Source: DTPS01 sp049591295 (lineage in GTDB: Bacteria; Acidobacteriota; UBA4820; DSQY01). Taken from it: a stretch of DNA of 17,052 nucleotides. The stretch lies in NCBI GenBank assembly GCA_049591295.1, contig JBAWEQ010000039.1:1-17052 (forward strand). Reading direction: 5' to 3'. The first letter of the stretch is position 1, and each line of letters opens with the position of its first letter. A program made the position numbers and the translations under genes. The notes under the pieces are model-generated. The model was not told the DNA's origin. It ran no database searches and saw only the letters and a list, made by a program, of their open reading frames with translations. This document shows positions 5,719-13,399 of this stretch, in pieces.

Positions 5719-7893
5719 ATGGGGCGGCTGCTGATCGTATCCAATCGGCTCCCCGTGACCGTCAAGGTCGAGGAGGGGGAGTTCCGGATCACGCCCTCGG
5801 CTGGGGGTCTGGCCACGGGGATGCGGGGGCCCCACGAGGGCTCCGACTCCCTCTGGATCGGCTGGCCGGGCGAGCTGCCCCGGCTCAGCGAGGCCCGCCG
5901 CGAGCAGTTGGAGCAGAGACTGGCCGAGTTCCGGACGGCTCCCGTCTACCTGAGCCAGACGGAGGTCAACCGCTACTACGAGGGCTTCGCGAACGGCGTC
6001 CTCTGGCCCCTCTTCCACTACCTCACGGACCGGGTGCGCAGCGATGCCTGGAGAGATTGGCAGGCGTACTCCGAGGTGAACGAGCGGTTCGCCCAGCGGG
6101 TGGCCGCCGAATACCGGCCCGGAGATACGGTATGGGTGCACGATTACCAGCTCTGCCTGGTGCCGGTCCTGCTCCGACAGCTCGTGCCCGAGGCCCGGAT
6201 AGGCTTCTTTCTTCACATCCCGTTCCCCTCGTCGGACGTGTTCCGCATCGTGCCCTGGCGGACGGAGATCCTGGAGGGGATTTTGGGCAGCGACCTAGTG
6301 GGCTTCCATACTTACCCCTACCTTCGCCACTTCAGCCGGTCGCTCAACCTCCTGCTGGGGGTGGAACCCGACGGCGAAAGGCTCGTTTACGCCAACCGGG
6401 AGGTGCGCCTCGGCGTGTTTCCCATGGGAATCGACGCGGCCCGGTTCTCCGCCATTGCCGAAAGCGCCGAGGTGGCGGCCGAGGTCAAGTCCATCCGGGA
6501 GGAACTGGGAAAGCGCAAGCTCCTGCTCGGCGTGGACCGCCTGGACTACACCAAGGGACTCCCCGAACGCATGCTGGCGATGGAGCGGCTCCTGGAGCGG
6601 GAACCCTCCTGGAGGGGCAAGATCCGCTTCATCCAGGTGGTCGTGCCCTCCAGGACCAAGGTGGAATCCTACAAGGCCTATCGCCGCAACCTCGACGAGC
6701 TCGTGGGCAGGGTCAATGGACGATACGCCACCATAGACTCGGTGCCCATTCACTACCTCTTCCAGTCCGTGTCGGAGCGCCAGCTGGTGGCGCTCTACCG
6801 CGCGGCGGACGTCATGCTCGTGACGCCGCTGCGGGACGGCATGAACCTGGTCGCCAAGGAGTTCGTGGCTTCGCGATCCGACGGGGACGGCGTTCTGGTC
6901 CTGAGCGAGTTCGCCGGGGCCGCCGCCGAGCTCGCCGAGGCCCTCCAGGTCAATCCCTACGACGCGGACGCGGCGGCCAAGGCCATCCACCGGGCTCTGA
7001 CCATGCCCAGGGAGGAGCGCCGGACGCGGATGGAGGCGCTTCAGCGGCGGGTCTTCACCTACGATGCCTACCGGTGGGCGGACACCTTCTGGAAAAGGCT
7101 CCAGGAGCCTCCGGCGACCGAGGTGGACCGCATGCTCTCTCCCGCCGGGCTCATGCAGGAGCTCGCGGCCCGCCTGCGCGCGGCGAAACACCTCGTGCTC
7201 ATCCTGGACTACGACGGGACCCTCGCGCCCTATGCCAGCTCGCCCCAGCTTGCCGAACCCGACGCGGAGCTCAAGCGCCTCCTCAAGGCTCTCAGCTCCC
7301 GCCCAGGCACCTCGGTTCACGTCGTGAGCGGACGCTCCCGCGAGCTCATGAGCCGGTGGTTTGGCCGCTTGCCGTTGGGGCTCCACGCTGAGCACGGGTT
7401 CTGGTCCAGGCCCCAGTCGGGTGGCGAGTGGAGGCCCCTGAAGGTGCGTGCGCTCGATTGGAAGCGCCGGATGCTTCCGCTGATTGAGCTGGCGGCAGCA
7501 CGGACGCCAGGCTCACTGATCGAAGAGAAGACGGCGGCCATCACCTGGTACTACAGGATGGCCGATCCGGAGCTGGGGGCCCGGCGGTTCGATGAGCTCA
7601 AGCGCCTGCTGGACAAGGAGGCCAGCGGTCTGCCCCTGGAGGTGATGACCGGCCCCAAATCCCTGGAGATCCGCGTGCGCGGCGTCCATAAGGGGGCGAT
7701 CCTGGACCGCCTCGGGGCGAAACGGGGGATCACGCTGCTGGCCATGGGGGACGACGCGACCGATGAGGATCTCTTCGGGGCGCTCCCTGCGGATGGTACC
7801 GCGGTGCACGTGGGCAGAGGGCCGAGCAGTGCGGCCTACCGGGTGGCCGACCCCGCCGGTGCACGGAGTTTTCTCGCATCCCTGCTGGGGTGA
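5719..7893 (+). CDS. otsAB: Bifunctional trehalose-6-phosphate synthase/phosphatase (OtsA-OtsB fusion)
   Basis: Predicted 724-aa cytosolic enzyme making trehalose from UDP-glucose and glucose-6-phosphate, then removing the phosphate. The GT20 synthase domain covers about residues 1-465: RLPVTV near the start, VHDYQL (140-145), HIPFPSSDVFR, GVDRLDYTKG (271-280, with R274 and K279 equivalent to the E. coli phosphate-binding pair), and LRDGMNLVAKEF (D373, E381). The HAD-type phosphatase covers about 480-724: LDYDGT (nucleophile D497, acid D499), VSGR, GPKSLEIR with its lysine, and GDDATDED (677-684). Both active sites look intact, so the fusion is probably active in both steps. GGGAGG at 5706-5711 supports this start over an in-frame ATG at 5650. 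No partner trehalose gene is adjacent. Confidence 0.93.
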   Translation: MGRLLIVSNRLPVTVKVEEGEFRITPSAGGLATGMRGPHEGSDSLWIGWPGELPRLSEARREQLEQRLAEFRTAPVYLSQTEVNRYYEGFANGVLWPLFHYLTDRVRSDAWRDWQAYSEVNERFAQRVAAEYRPGDTVWVHDYQLCLVPVLLRQLVPEARIGFFLHIPFPSSDVFRIVPWRTEILEGILGSDLVGFHTYPYLRHFSRSLNLLLGVEPDGERLVYANREVRLGVFPMGIDAARFSAIAESAEVAAEVKSIREELGKRKLLLGVDRLDYTKGLPERMLAMERLLEREPSWRGKIRFIQVVVPSRTKVESYKAYRRNLDELVGRVNGRYATIDSVPIHYLFQSVSERQLVALYRAADVMLVTPLRDGMNLVAKEFVASRSDGDGVLVLSEFAGAAAELAEALQVNPYDADAAAKAIHRALTMPREERRTRMEALQRRVFTYDAYRWADTFWKRLQEPPATEVDRMLSPAGLMQELAARLRAAKHLVLILDYDGTLAPYASSPQLAEPDAELKRLLKALSSRPGTSVHVVSGRSRELMSRWFGRLPLGLHAEHGFWSRPQSGGEWRPLKVRALDWKRRMLPLIELAAARTPGSLIEEKTAAITWYYRMADPELGARRFDELKRLLDKEASGLPLEVMTGPKSLEIRVRGVHKGAILDRLGAKRGITLLAMGDDATDEDLFGALPADGTAVHVGRGPSSAAYRVADPAGARSFLASLLG

Positions 7894-7918
7894 TGATGGA
7901 TGATAGATGATGGATGAT
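7891..7918 (+). repeat. Heptamer tandem array starting at the otsAB stop codon
   Basis: Four 7-bp units (TGATGAT, GGATGAT, AGATGAT, GGATGAT) begin exactly with the TGA stop codon of otsAB. The array is purine-rich on the plus strand. Confidence 0.75.
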
Positions 7919-7953
7919 GGACCGTCGCAGGTCTTTCCTTCTCACTTCTCCGC

Positions 7954-8030
7954 TTTTACTTTTTGGCTTTTAGTTGTTTACCTTTTACTCCTTACTCTTT
8001 ACTCTTTACTCTTTACTTCACTCCTCACTT
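7954..8030 (+). repeat. Degenerate pyrimidine-rich heptamer array (TCTTTAC)
   Basis: About eleven 7-bp units drift from TTTTACT through TCTTTAC (three perfect copies at 7996-8016) to CTCACTT. It lies 35 bp after the purine-rich array. Base composition is strikingly AT-rich compared with its surroundings. It resembles the short tandemly repeated repetitive sequences of cyanobacteria and other phyla. Confidence 0.75.
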
Positions 8031-8123
8031 CATGCCTATCACTCCTCCTTTGCCCGCCACTTGCTGGCGATTCGCGCGCCAGCGCCGGAGGCAGGCCCGG
8101 GCACTGGATTTTCCTCCAGATTG

Positions 8124-8132
8124 TGTTATAAC
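8124..8132 (+). promoter_or_regulatory. Possible extended -10 promoter for the RRM gene
   Basis: TGTTATAAC fits an extended -10 (TGn followed by TATAAC, 5/6). Upstream at normal spacing is only TGGATT (3/6), as is common with extended -10 sites. GTTATAAC is also an 8-bp palindrome. The resulting leader would be about 220 nt. Confidence 0.35.
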
Positions 8133-8202
8133 TATCCAAGGCCATGGGTGCCGAAGGATGTCTGCGGATGAAGCTTAGTGGTGCGAGTGGATCTCCGGCT
8201 CC

Positions 8203-8220
8203 CGTGCCTTTGGAGGCACG
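8203..8220 (+). promoter_or_regulatory. Hairpin in the RRM gene leader
   Basis: CGTGCCT and AGGCACG form a perfect 7-bp stem around TTGG. It is about 140 nt upstream of the RRM start. No known riboswitch consensus was recognised here. The rest of 8031-8360 shows no gene; it contains one further inverted pair (GCTGGCG/CGCCAGC near 8064-8084). Confidence 0.4.
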
Positions 8221-8360
8221 CCCCGATTCGTCCAGCGATTCATACGGTTCGGAAATTGTGCGGCGCCCCCCGCGGGTGCGGGAAAGGGTGAGGCCGTGTT
8301 CGGCTTCGGCTGGTTCGGGACGGTCCGGCTGGAGAGAGCGGGTTTGAAAAGGGAGGTGTT

Positions 8361-8918
8361 ATGTCCGTCCGGCTGTTTGTAGGGAACCTCTCCTACGATG
8401 CGACTGAAGAGGAATTGAAGGCGCTGTTTGCCGCTGCGGGTCCCGTGGCCCACGTCCATCTTCCAAAGGACAGGGAAACGGGGAGGCCGAGGGGCTTCGC
8501 CTTCGTGGAGTTCCTCGAGAAGCCGCAGGCGGAGGAGGCCATCCGGCGCTTCAACAACCAGGATTTCAAGGGCCGCCCCATGGTGGTCAACGAGGCCAGG
8601 GCCAGGGAGGCGGGCGCGGCTCCGCGCCCTTACTCGCCCAGACCCTTCTCCCCCCGTCCCTCGTCACCGCGCCCCGACTGGAGCCCGGCTCCCGCGGGCG
8701 AGGAGGAGGAGGGGAAGCCCCGCGGGATCCGCAGGACCTTCGGCGGAGCGGAGAATGGCCCTCACAAGAAGAAGCGCTACGATAAGGGCGAACGGGTTCC
8801 CAAGGGGCCCATCCGGGAACGCCACAGCGGGCGTCTATACGACATCGAGGACGCCGGGGATGACGTCGAGTGGGAAGGCGACGACATCGCCAGGCGCGCG
8901 GACGACGAGGAGGAATAG
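8361..8918 (+). CDS. RRM-domain RNA-binding protein with disordered tail
   Basis: Predicted 185-aa single-RRM protein binding single-stranded RNA. RNP2 is LFVGNL (5-10) and RNP1 is RGFAFVEF (44-51); both aromatic positions used for base stacking are present, and the domain ends near residue 80. Unlike the usual 80-110-aa bacterial RRM proteins, it has a long tail: a repeated SPRP stretch (residues 92-105), a Glu cluster (114-117), a basic KKKR patch (136-139) and a very acidic end (161-185). A strong AGGGAGG ribosome binding site precedes the ATG. The long upstream leader suggests post-transcriptional control, as known for cold-responsive RNA-binding proteins, but that is inference. It converges on the next gene with a 4-bp gap. 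Confidence 0.9.
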   Translation: MSVRLFVGNLSYDATEEELKALFAAAGPVAHVHLPKDRETGRPRGFAFVEFLEKPQAEEAIRRFNNQDFKGRPMVVNEARAREAGAAPRPYSPRPFSPRPSSPRPDWSPAPAGEEEEGKPRGIRRTFGGAENGPHKKKRYDKGERVPKGPIRERHSGRLYDIEDAGDDVEWEGDDIARRADDEEE

Positions 8919-8922
8919 GACC

Positions 8923-9276
8923 TCACTCGTCCTCGTCCCCCTCCTCCGGCTGGAGGAGGAAATCCTCGATGAGCTCGATCAGGGCATCCAGCCGCTGGAT
9001 TCTCTTGGGTTCCGTCGCGCGGTTGGCCTGCACGGACAGGTAGCCGGCGATCTCCTCCCAGTCCTCTTCGGAGAAGGCCACCAGCAACTTTCCGCCGCGC
9101 ACCGCAACGGCCCTTAGCTCCTCGGCGATTCCCAGCTCGTCCCCGGCCTCCCTCAGGAGCGTGTCGCGCTCACGGGGCGTCAACTCCATCTCGAGCTTCG
9201 GAGACTCCTGGGGCACTTCGGTCTCGTCCACGGCTTTCGCACCTCCCGACCGGCCCCGGGTGGCGCCCCGAGGCAT
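8923..9276 (-). CDS. Hypothetical small acidic protein
   Basis: Predicted 117-aa soluble protein that I do not recognise. No signal peptide or membrane segment is seen. Residues about 28-115 look folded and mostly helical (LTPRERDTLLREAGDEL, EEDWEEIAGYL, RIQRLDALIELIEDFLLQ), with one strand-like piece, GGKLLVAFS. The C-terminus is acidic (EEGDEDE). The N-terminal 15 residues are Arg/Gly-rich and may not be translated: GGGAGG is spaced about 10 nt before an in-frame GTG at 9231, a better start than the ATG at 9276. It is divergent from cls (126-bp gap) and convergent with the RRM gene. Confidence 0.65.
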   Translation of the reverse strand: MPRGATRGRSGGAKAVDETEVPQESPKLEMELTPRERDTLLREAGDELGIAEELRAVAVRGGKLLVAFSEEDWEEIAGYLSVQANRATEPKRIQRLDALIELIEDFLLQPEEGDEDE

Positions 9277-9402
9277 TCCGGTGCCATCTTATCTCCGGGA
9301 AGAAGTGGCCGTCCAGAATTCTCGCCGGCGCAACACCAGGGGAGTGAATCGGGCCAGGCGCTCGCGGATCCTCGCCTGGGGGGCGGAATCGGGGGAGGGG
9401 TC

Positions 9403-10872
9403 GTGCAGCTCGTAACGAATCTCTTCTATCAGCTCGGCTGGGACCTGACCTGGTGGACCCTGCTCCTGGCCGCGGCGGAGCTTCTGGCCCTCGTGACCAT
9501 CCCTTCCGTCCTCATCCAGCGGAGGGGCCAGCCGCTGGCGGCCCTGGCGTGGGTCCTTGGCCTCATGGCCGTGCCCTTCGCGGGGGTCCTGGTCTGGTGG
9601 GGCATCGGGCGCAGCCGTCTGGAACGGAAGCGGCGCAGGCGCGCCTCCGCCCGCTGGGCCATCGTCAGGGGATTCGCCTCGCTCAGGCCGCAGGTCCCGG
9701 AGCTGACCCACCAGCAGGAGGAGAAGCTCCTCCCCATCCGCAGGCTGCCCCTCCAGGAGTCCTGGGGCGTCTTTCCGGCGGTGCACGGCAACCGGGTCCA
9801 GATCCTGGTGGACGGCGCCCAGACCTACGAGGCGCTCGACGCCCTCGCGCGCGGCGCCCGCCACCACCTGCACTTCCTCTTCTACACATGGGAGCCCGAC
9901 GAAGTGGGACGGCGTTTCAGGGACCTGCTGGCCGAACGCGCGCGGGAGGGGATCGAGGTGAGGGTGTTGTGCGACGCGGTGGGGAGCTCGGCTTCCCGGC
10001 GGGGCTTTTTCTCTCCCCTGGAGGAGGCCGGCGGCCGCGTGACCTTCTTCATGCCCCCCCGCTTTCTCGGCCGCGGCCTCACGGTCAACTTCAGGAACCA
10101 TCGGAAGCTCGCGGTGGCGGACGGGGGCAGGTCCTACGTCGGGGGGCTGAACATCGGGGAGGCCTACACGGGCGCGTGGAGGGACGTGGGCTTTCTACTG
10201 GAAGGCCCCGTCAGCGCCCAGCTACAGGAGGTCTTCGCCGACGACTGGTTCTTCTGCACGGGCGAGAACCTGGCGGACTCCGTCTACCTGGAGGGCGCAT
10301 CGTTGGTACCCGGAAAGGAAGGGGAGGCGTACTGCAGGATCATCGCCGGGGGTCCGGACAATCCCTACAACGCCACCCACGACGCCTGCTTCATCGCCAT
10401 CAGCCACGCCCGGGAGCGCGTCTGGCTCACCACCCCCTACCTCATCCCCAGCCAGGCCATCGAGACGGCGCTGAGAACCGCCGTCTACCGCGGCGTGGAC
10501 GTGCGCCTGCTGGTGCCCCACCGCTCGGACGTGCCGCTCGCCCAGCTCGCGGGTCGCTCTTTCTATCCGAACCTGCTCTCCGCAGGGATCCGGATTTTCG
10601 AGTACCTCCCCGCAGTCCTTCACAGCAAGGTGTGGCTCTTCGATGACGATCTGAGCGTCATCGGTAGCGCCAACTTGGACAGCCGCAGCTTCCGGCTGAA
10701 CTTCGAGATCAGCTGCTTCACTCACAGCGAGCCCATCAATGCCGCCCTGGCCGTACAGTTCGAATCCCACCTCGCCCAGAGCCGCGAGGTCTCCCTGCTG
10801 GAGCTGAGCCGCGCGAGCAAGTGGCAGCAGCTCAAGGAGGCCGCCATGAACCTCTTCAGCCCGCTGTTGTGA
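9403..10872 (+). CDS. cls: Cardiolipin synthase (phospholipase D family)
   Basis: Predicted 489-aa inner-membrane enzyme condensing phosphatidylglycerol to cardiolipin. Two N-terminal transmembrane segments (about residues 15-35 and 43-66) are followed by two PLD half-domains. Both HxKxxxxD catalytic motifs are intact: H233/K235/D240 in NHRKLAVAD and H407/K409/D414 in HSKVWLFD. NxxSR-type residues (ANLDSRSFRLNFE) follow the second. Length and layout match ClsA/bacterial cardiolipin synthases. The start is a GTG directly after GGGGGAGGGG; spacing is short, but no better upstream start is in frame and the first membrane segment begins soon after. Tandem repeats begin at its stop codon. Confidence 0.9.
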   Translation: MQLVTNLFYQLGWDLTWWTLLLAAAELLALVTIPSVLIQRRGQPLAALAWVLGLMAVPFAGVLVWWGIGRSRLERKRRRRASARWAIVRGFASLRPQVPELTHQQEEKLLPIRRLPLQESWGVFPAVHGNRVQILVDGAQTYEALDALARGARHHLHFLFYTWEPDEVGRRFRDLLAERAREGIEVRVLCDAVGSSASRRGFFSPLEEAGGRVTFFMPPRFLGRGLTVNFRNHRKLAVADGGRSYVGGLNIGEAYTGAWRDVGFLLEGPVSAQLQEVFADDWFFCTGENLADSVYLEGASLVPGKEGEAYCRIIAGGPDNPYNATHDACFIAISHARERVWLTTPYLIPSQAIETALRTAVYRGVDVRLLVPHRSDVPLAQLAGRSFYPNLLSAGIRIFEYLPAVLHSKVWLFDDDLSVIGSANLDSRSFRLNFEISCFTHSEPINAALAVQFESHLAQSREVSLLELSRASKWQQLKEAAMNLFSPLL

Positions 10873-10918
10873 GGCGCGAGACGCGAGACGTGAGACGTGA
10901 GGCGCGAGACGCTAGACG
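10870..10918 (+). repeat. Heptamer tandem array starting at the cls stop codon
   Basis: Seven 7-bp units with consensus YGAGACG (TGAGGCG, CGAGACG, CGAGACG, TGAGACG, TGAGGCG, CGAGACG, CTAGACG) begin exactly with the cls stop codon TGA. It is purine-rich on the plus strand. Confidence 0.8.
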
Positions 10919-10938
10919 CAAAGGTGCATTCCTTACCC

Positions 10939-10978
10939 TAGTCACCCAGTCACCTAGTCACCCAATCACCCAATCACC
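10939..10978 (+). repeat. Octamer tandem array (YARTCACC)
   Basis: Five 8-bp units (TAGTCACC, CAGTCACC, TAGTCACC, CAATCACC, CAATCACC) lie 20 bp after the heptamer array. It is pyrimidine-rich on the plus strand. The remainder of the gap to tex (10979-11063) holds only a weak -10-like TATCCT at 11013. Confidence 0.8.
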
Positions 10979-11063
10979 CAACTACGAAATTCCCCTTCCG
11001 CCGTGCCTCTGCTATCCTATCGCGCGGCTCGCGTGGGCGGGCCGCCCTCTGGGAGCCGACGCC

Positions 11064-13343
11064 ATGAGCATGCCGCACGCCGAGAAGATCGCCGCCGAGC
11101 TGTCCCTGACCCTCACCCAAGTGGCCGCGACGGCCGAGCTGCTGGCCAGCGGGGCTACCGTGCCCTTCATCGCGCGCTACCGCAAGGAGGCCACCGGCTC
11201 GCTCGACGAGGTGGCCGTCGCCGCCGTACGCGACCGGCTGGAGCATCTCCAGGCCCTGGAATCTCGCCGCGCAGCCATCCTGGGCTCCCTCGAGGAGCGG
11301 GGCCTGCTCTCGCCCGAGCTGGAGGGCGCCCTGCGCGGAGCCCAGACGCTGGCCCTCCTCGAAGACCTCTACATGCCCTACCGGCCCAAGCGTCGCACGA
11401 GAGCTACCGTGGCCCGGGAGCGGGGCCTCGAACCGCTGGCCCTCAGGCTGTGGGCCCAGGCGCCGGAGGACCCCTTCGACCCGTTGGAGGCCGCCCTTCC
11501 CTTCGTGGATGCAGAGAAGGGCCTCGCCTCGCCGGAGGAGGTCCTTGCGGGGGCCCGGGACATCCTGGCGGAGATGGCCAGCGAAGACGCGGAGGCCCGG
11601 GGCCGCATGCGGGAGCTCTTCCTCCGCGCGGCCCACTTCACGGCCAAGATGGTGGCTGGGAAGGAGACCGAGGGGGCCAAGTACCGCGACTACTTCGACT
11701 GGAGCGAGCCCGCGGCCGCGGCGCCGTCCCACCGGGTCCTGGCCATGCGCCGCGGGGAGAAGGAGGGCTTCCTCACGCTCAAGGCCGTCCCCCCTGAGGA
11801 GGAGGCGGTGGCGCTCCTGGACGGGCTCTTCCTGCGGGGGGGCGGACCCGCCACCGAGCAGGTGAGCCTCGCCCTGAGGGACGGCTACAAGCGCCTCCTG
11901 GGTCCCTCCATGGAAACGGAGCTGAGGCTGGAGACCAAGCGCCGCGCGGACGAAGCGGCCATCCGCGTCTTCGCGGAAAACCTGCGGGTCCTCCTGCTGG
12001 CCGCCCCGCTGGGACGCAAGGCCGTGCTTGGCGTGGACCCGGGCCTGAGGACGGGCTGCAAGCTGGCCTTCCTGGACCCGCAGGGCAAGCTCCTCCACCA
12101 CGACGTGGTCTACCTCGCGGGCTCGGAGCGGCAGGCCGGGGAGGCGAAGGAGAAGCTCCTCTCGCTCGTGGGCCGGTTCGGCAGCGAGGCGGTGGCGGTG
12201 GGCAACGGCACGGGAGGCCGCGAGGCCGAGACCTTCCTCCGCGGGATCGGCCTGCCTCCCGCCGTGACCGTGGTGATGGTCAACGAGAGCGGTGCCTCCA
12301 TCTACTCGGCCTCGGAGGTGGCGCGGGAGGAATTCCCCGACCTGGATCTCACGGTGCGCGGGGCGGTCTCCATCGGCCGGCGGCTCCAGGACCCCCTCGC
12401 GGAGCTGGTGAAGATCGATCCCAAGTCCATCGGTGTGGGCCAGTACCAGCACGACGTGGACCAGGCTGGGCTCAAGCGCGCCCTGGATGACGTCGTGGCC
12501 TCCTGCGTCAACCGCGTGGGGGTGGAGGTGAACACCGCCAGCCGGCAGCTCCTCGCCTACGTTTCGGGGCTGGGGCCGCAGCTCGCGGCCCGCATCGTCG
12601 AGGTCCGCGAGGCCCGCGGCCCCTTCCGGAACCGGCGGGAGCTGCTGGAGGTCCCCCGGCTCGGTCCGAAGGCCTTCGAGCAGGCGGCGGGCTTCCTGCG
12701 GATCCGCGACGGGGAGGAACCGCTGGACGCCAGCGCGGTGCACCCCGAGCGCTATGGCGTGGTGGAGGCCATGGCTCGCGACCTGGGCAGCTCCGTGGCT
12801 GACCTGCTGCGAAAGCCAGAGCTTCGGGCCCGCGTCGAGCCGCGGCGCTACGTCACCGCCGAGGTCGGCCTTCCCACGCTGACCGACATCCTCGCCGAGC
12901 TGGAGAAACCGGGCCGGGACCCCCGCGAGCGCTTCGAGCCCTTCGCCTTCGCGGAGGGGATCGAAAAGCTTGAGGACCTGCGCCCCGGCATGCGTCTTCC
13001 GGGAATCGTGACCAACGTCACTGCCTTCGGCGCCTTCGTGGACGTGGGGGTTCATCAGGACGGCCTGGTGCACGTGAGCCAGCTCGCCGATCGCTACGTC
13101 AAGGACCCCTCCACCGTGGCCAAGGCGGGCCAGCGGGTGATGGTCAGCGTCCTGGAGGTGGACTTCCAGCGCCGGCGCATCGGGCTCTCCATGAAGGGGG
13201 CCACGGAGTCCAAGCGCCAGGATTCACCCTCCGAGAGCCGGCCGGCGCCGCGCGAAGGGGGCACGCGGAGGGACCGTTCCTCCAAGCCGCCCCAATCCAA
13301 CTGGTTCACCGAAGCGATGGAGAAGGGGAAGCGCTCCACCTGA
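11064..13343 (+). CDS. tex: Tex-family RNA-binding transcription accessory protein
   Basis: Predicted 759-aa cytosolic nucleic-acid-binding protein of the Tex/Spt6-core family. The domain order is typical: helical N-terminal region with the conserved VPFIARYRKEATGSLDE block (about 32-48), YqgF/RNase H-like domain from about 320 (LGVDPGLRTGCK, with D325), helix-hairpin-helix region about 493-563 (VSGLGPQLAARIVEVR, LLEVPRLGPKAFEQAAGFLRI), and an S1 RNA-binding domain about 641-712 (GMRLPGIVTNVTAFGAFVDVG). A basic low-complexity tail ends the protein. GGGAG at 11051-11055 supports this ATG; frame 10821 runs through the repeats and is not credible as a start. It probably shares a transcript with era, 56 bp downstream. 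Confidence 0.93.
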   Translation: MSMPHAEKIAAELSLTLTQVAATAELLASGATVPFIARYRKEATGSLDEVAVAAVRDRLEHLQALESRRAAILGSLEERGLLSPELEGALRGAQTLALLEDLYMPYRPKRRTRATVARERGLEPLALRLWAQAPEDPFDPLEAALPFVDAEKGLASPEEVLAGARDILAEMASEDAEARGRMRELFLRAAHFTAKMVAGKETEGAKYRDYFDWSEPAAAAPSHRVLAMRRGEKEGFLTLKAVPPEEEAVALLDGLFLRGGGPATEQVSLALRDGYKRLLGPSMETELRLETKRRADEAAIRVFAENLRVLLLAAPLGRKAVLGVDPGLRTGCKLAFLDPQGKLLHHDVVYLAGSERQAGEAKEKLLSLVGRFGSEAVAVGNGTGGREAETFLRGIGLPPAVTVVMVNESGASIYSASEVAREEFPDLDLTVRGAVSIGRRLQDPLAELVKIDPKSIGVGQYQHDVDQAGLKRALDDVVASCVNRVGVEVNTASRQLLAYVSGLGPQLAARIVEVREARGPFRNRRELLEVPRLGPKAFEQAAGFLRIRDGEEPLDASAVHPERYGVVEAMARDLGSSVADLLRKPELRARVEPRRYVTAEVGLPTLTDILAELEKPGRDPRERFEPFAFAEGIEKLEDLRPGMRLPGIVTNVTAFGAFVDVGVHQDGLVHVSQLADRYVKDPSTVAKAGQRVMVSVLEVDFQRRRIGLSMKGATESKRQDSPSESRPAPREGGTRRDRSSKPPQSNWFTEAMEKGKRST

Positions 13344-13399
13344 GGGGGCCATTGTAGGTTGGAGCGGGCGCGAGGATACTGGAGAGAATGGAGGGACGC

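Noticed and set aside
5313..7391. A 692-codon plus frame overlapping the otsAB leader and gene
   Set aside because: It runs out of frame through otsAB, with Arg/Gly/Pro-rich content typical of shadow frames; OtsA and OtsB motifs fix the true frame.
7891..8030. Tandem repeats considered as a CRISPR array
   Set aside because: Units are 7 bp and contiguous, with no spacers and no cas genes nearby.
10821..11063. N-terminal extension of Tex in the open frame upstream
   Set aside because: It overlaps the cls 3' end and translates the tandem arrays into low-complexity sequence; a good ribosome binding site and the family N-terminus support 11064.
10974..13073. A 699-codon minus-strand open frame opposite tex
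   Set aside because: Tex motifs on plus are unambiguous; the opposing product is low-complexity and has no ribosome binding site.
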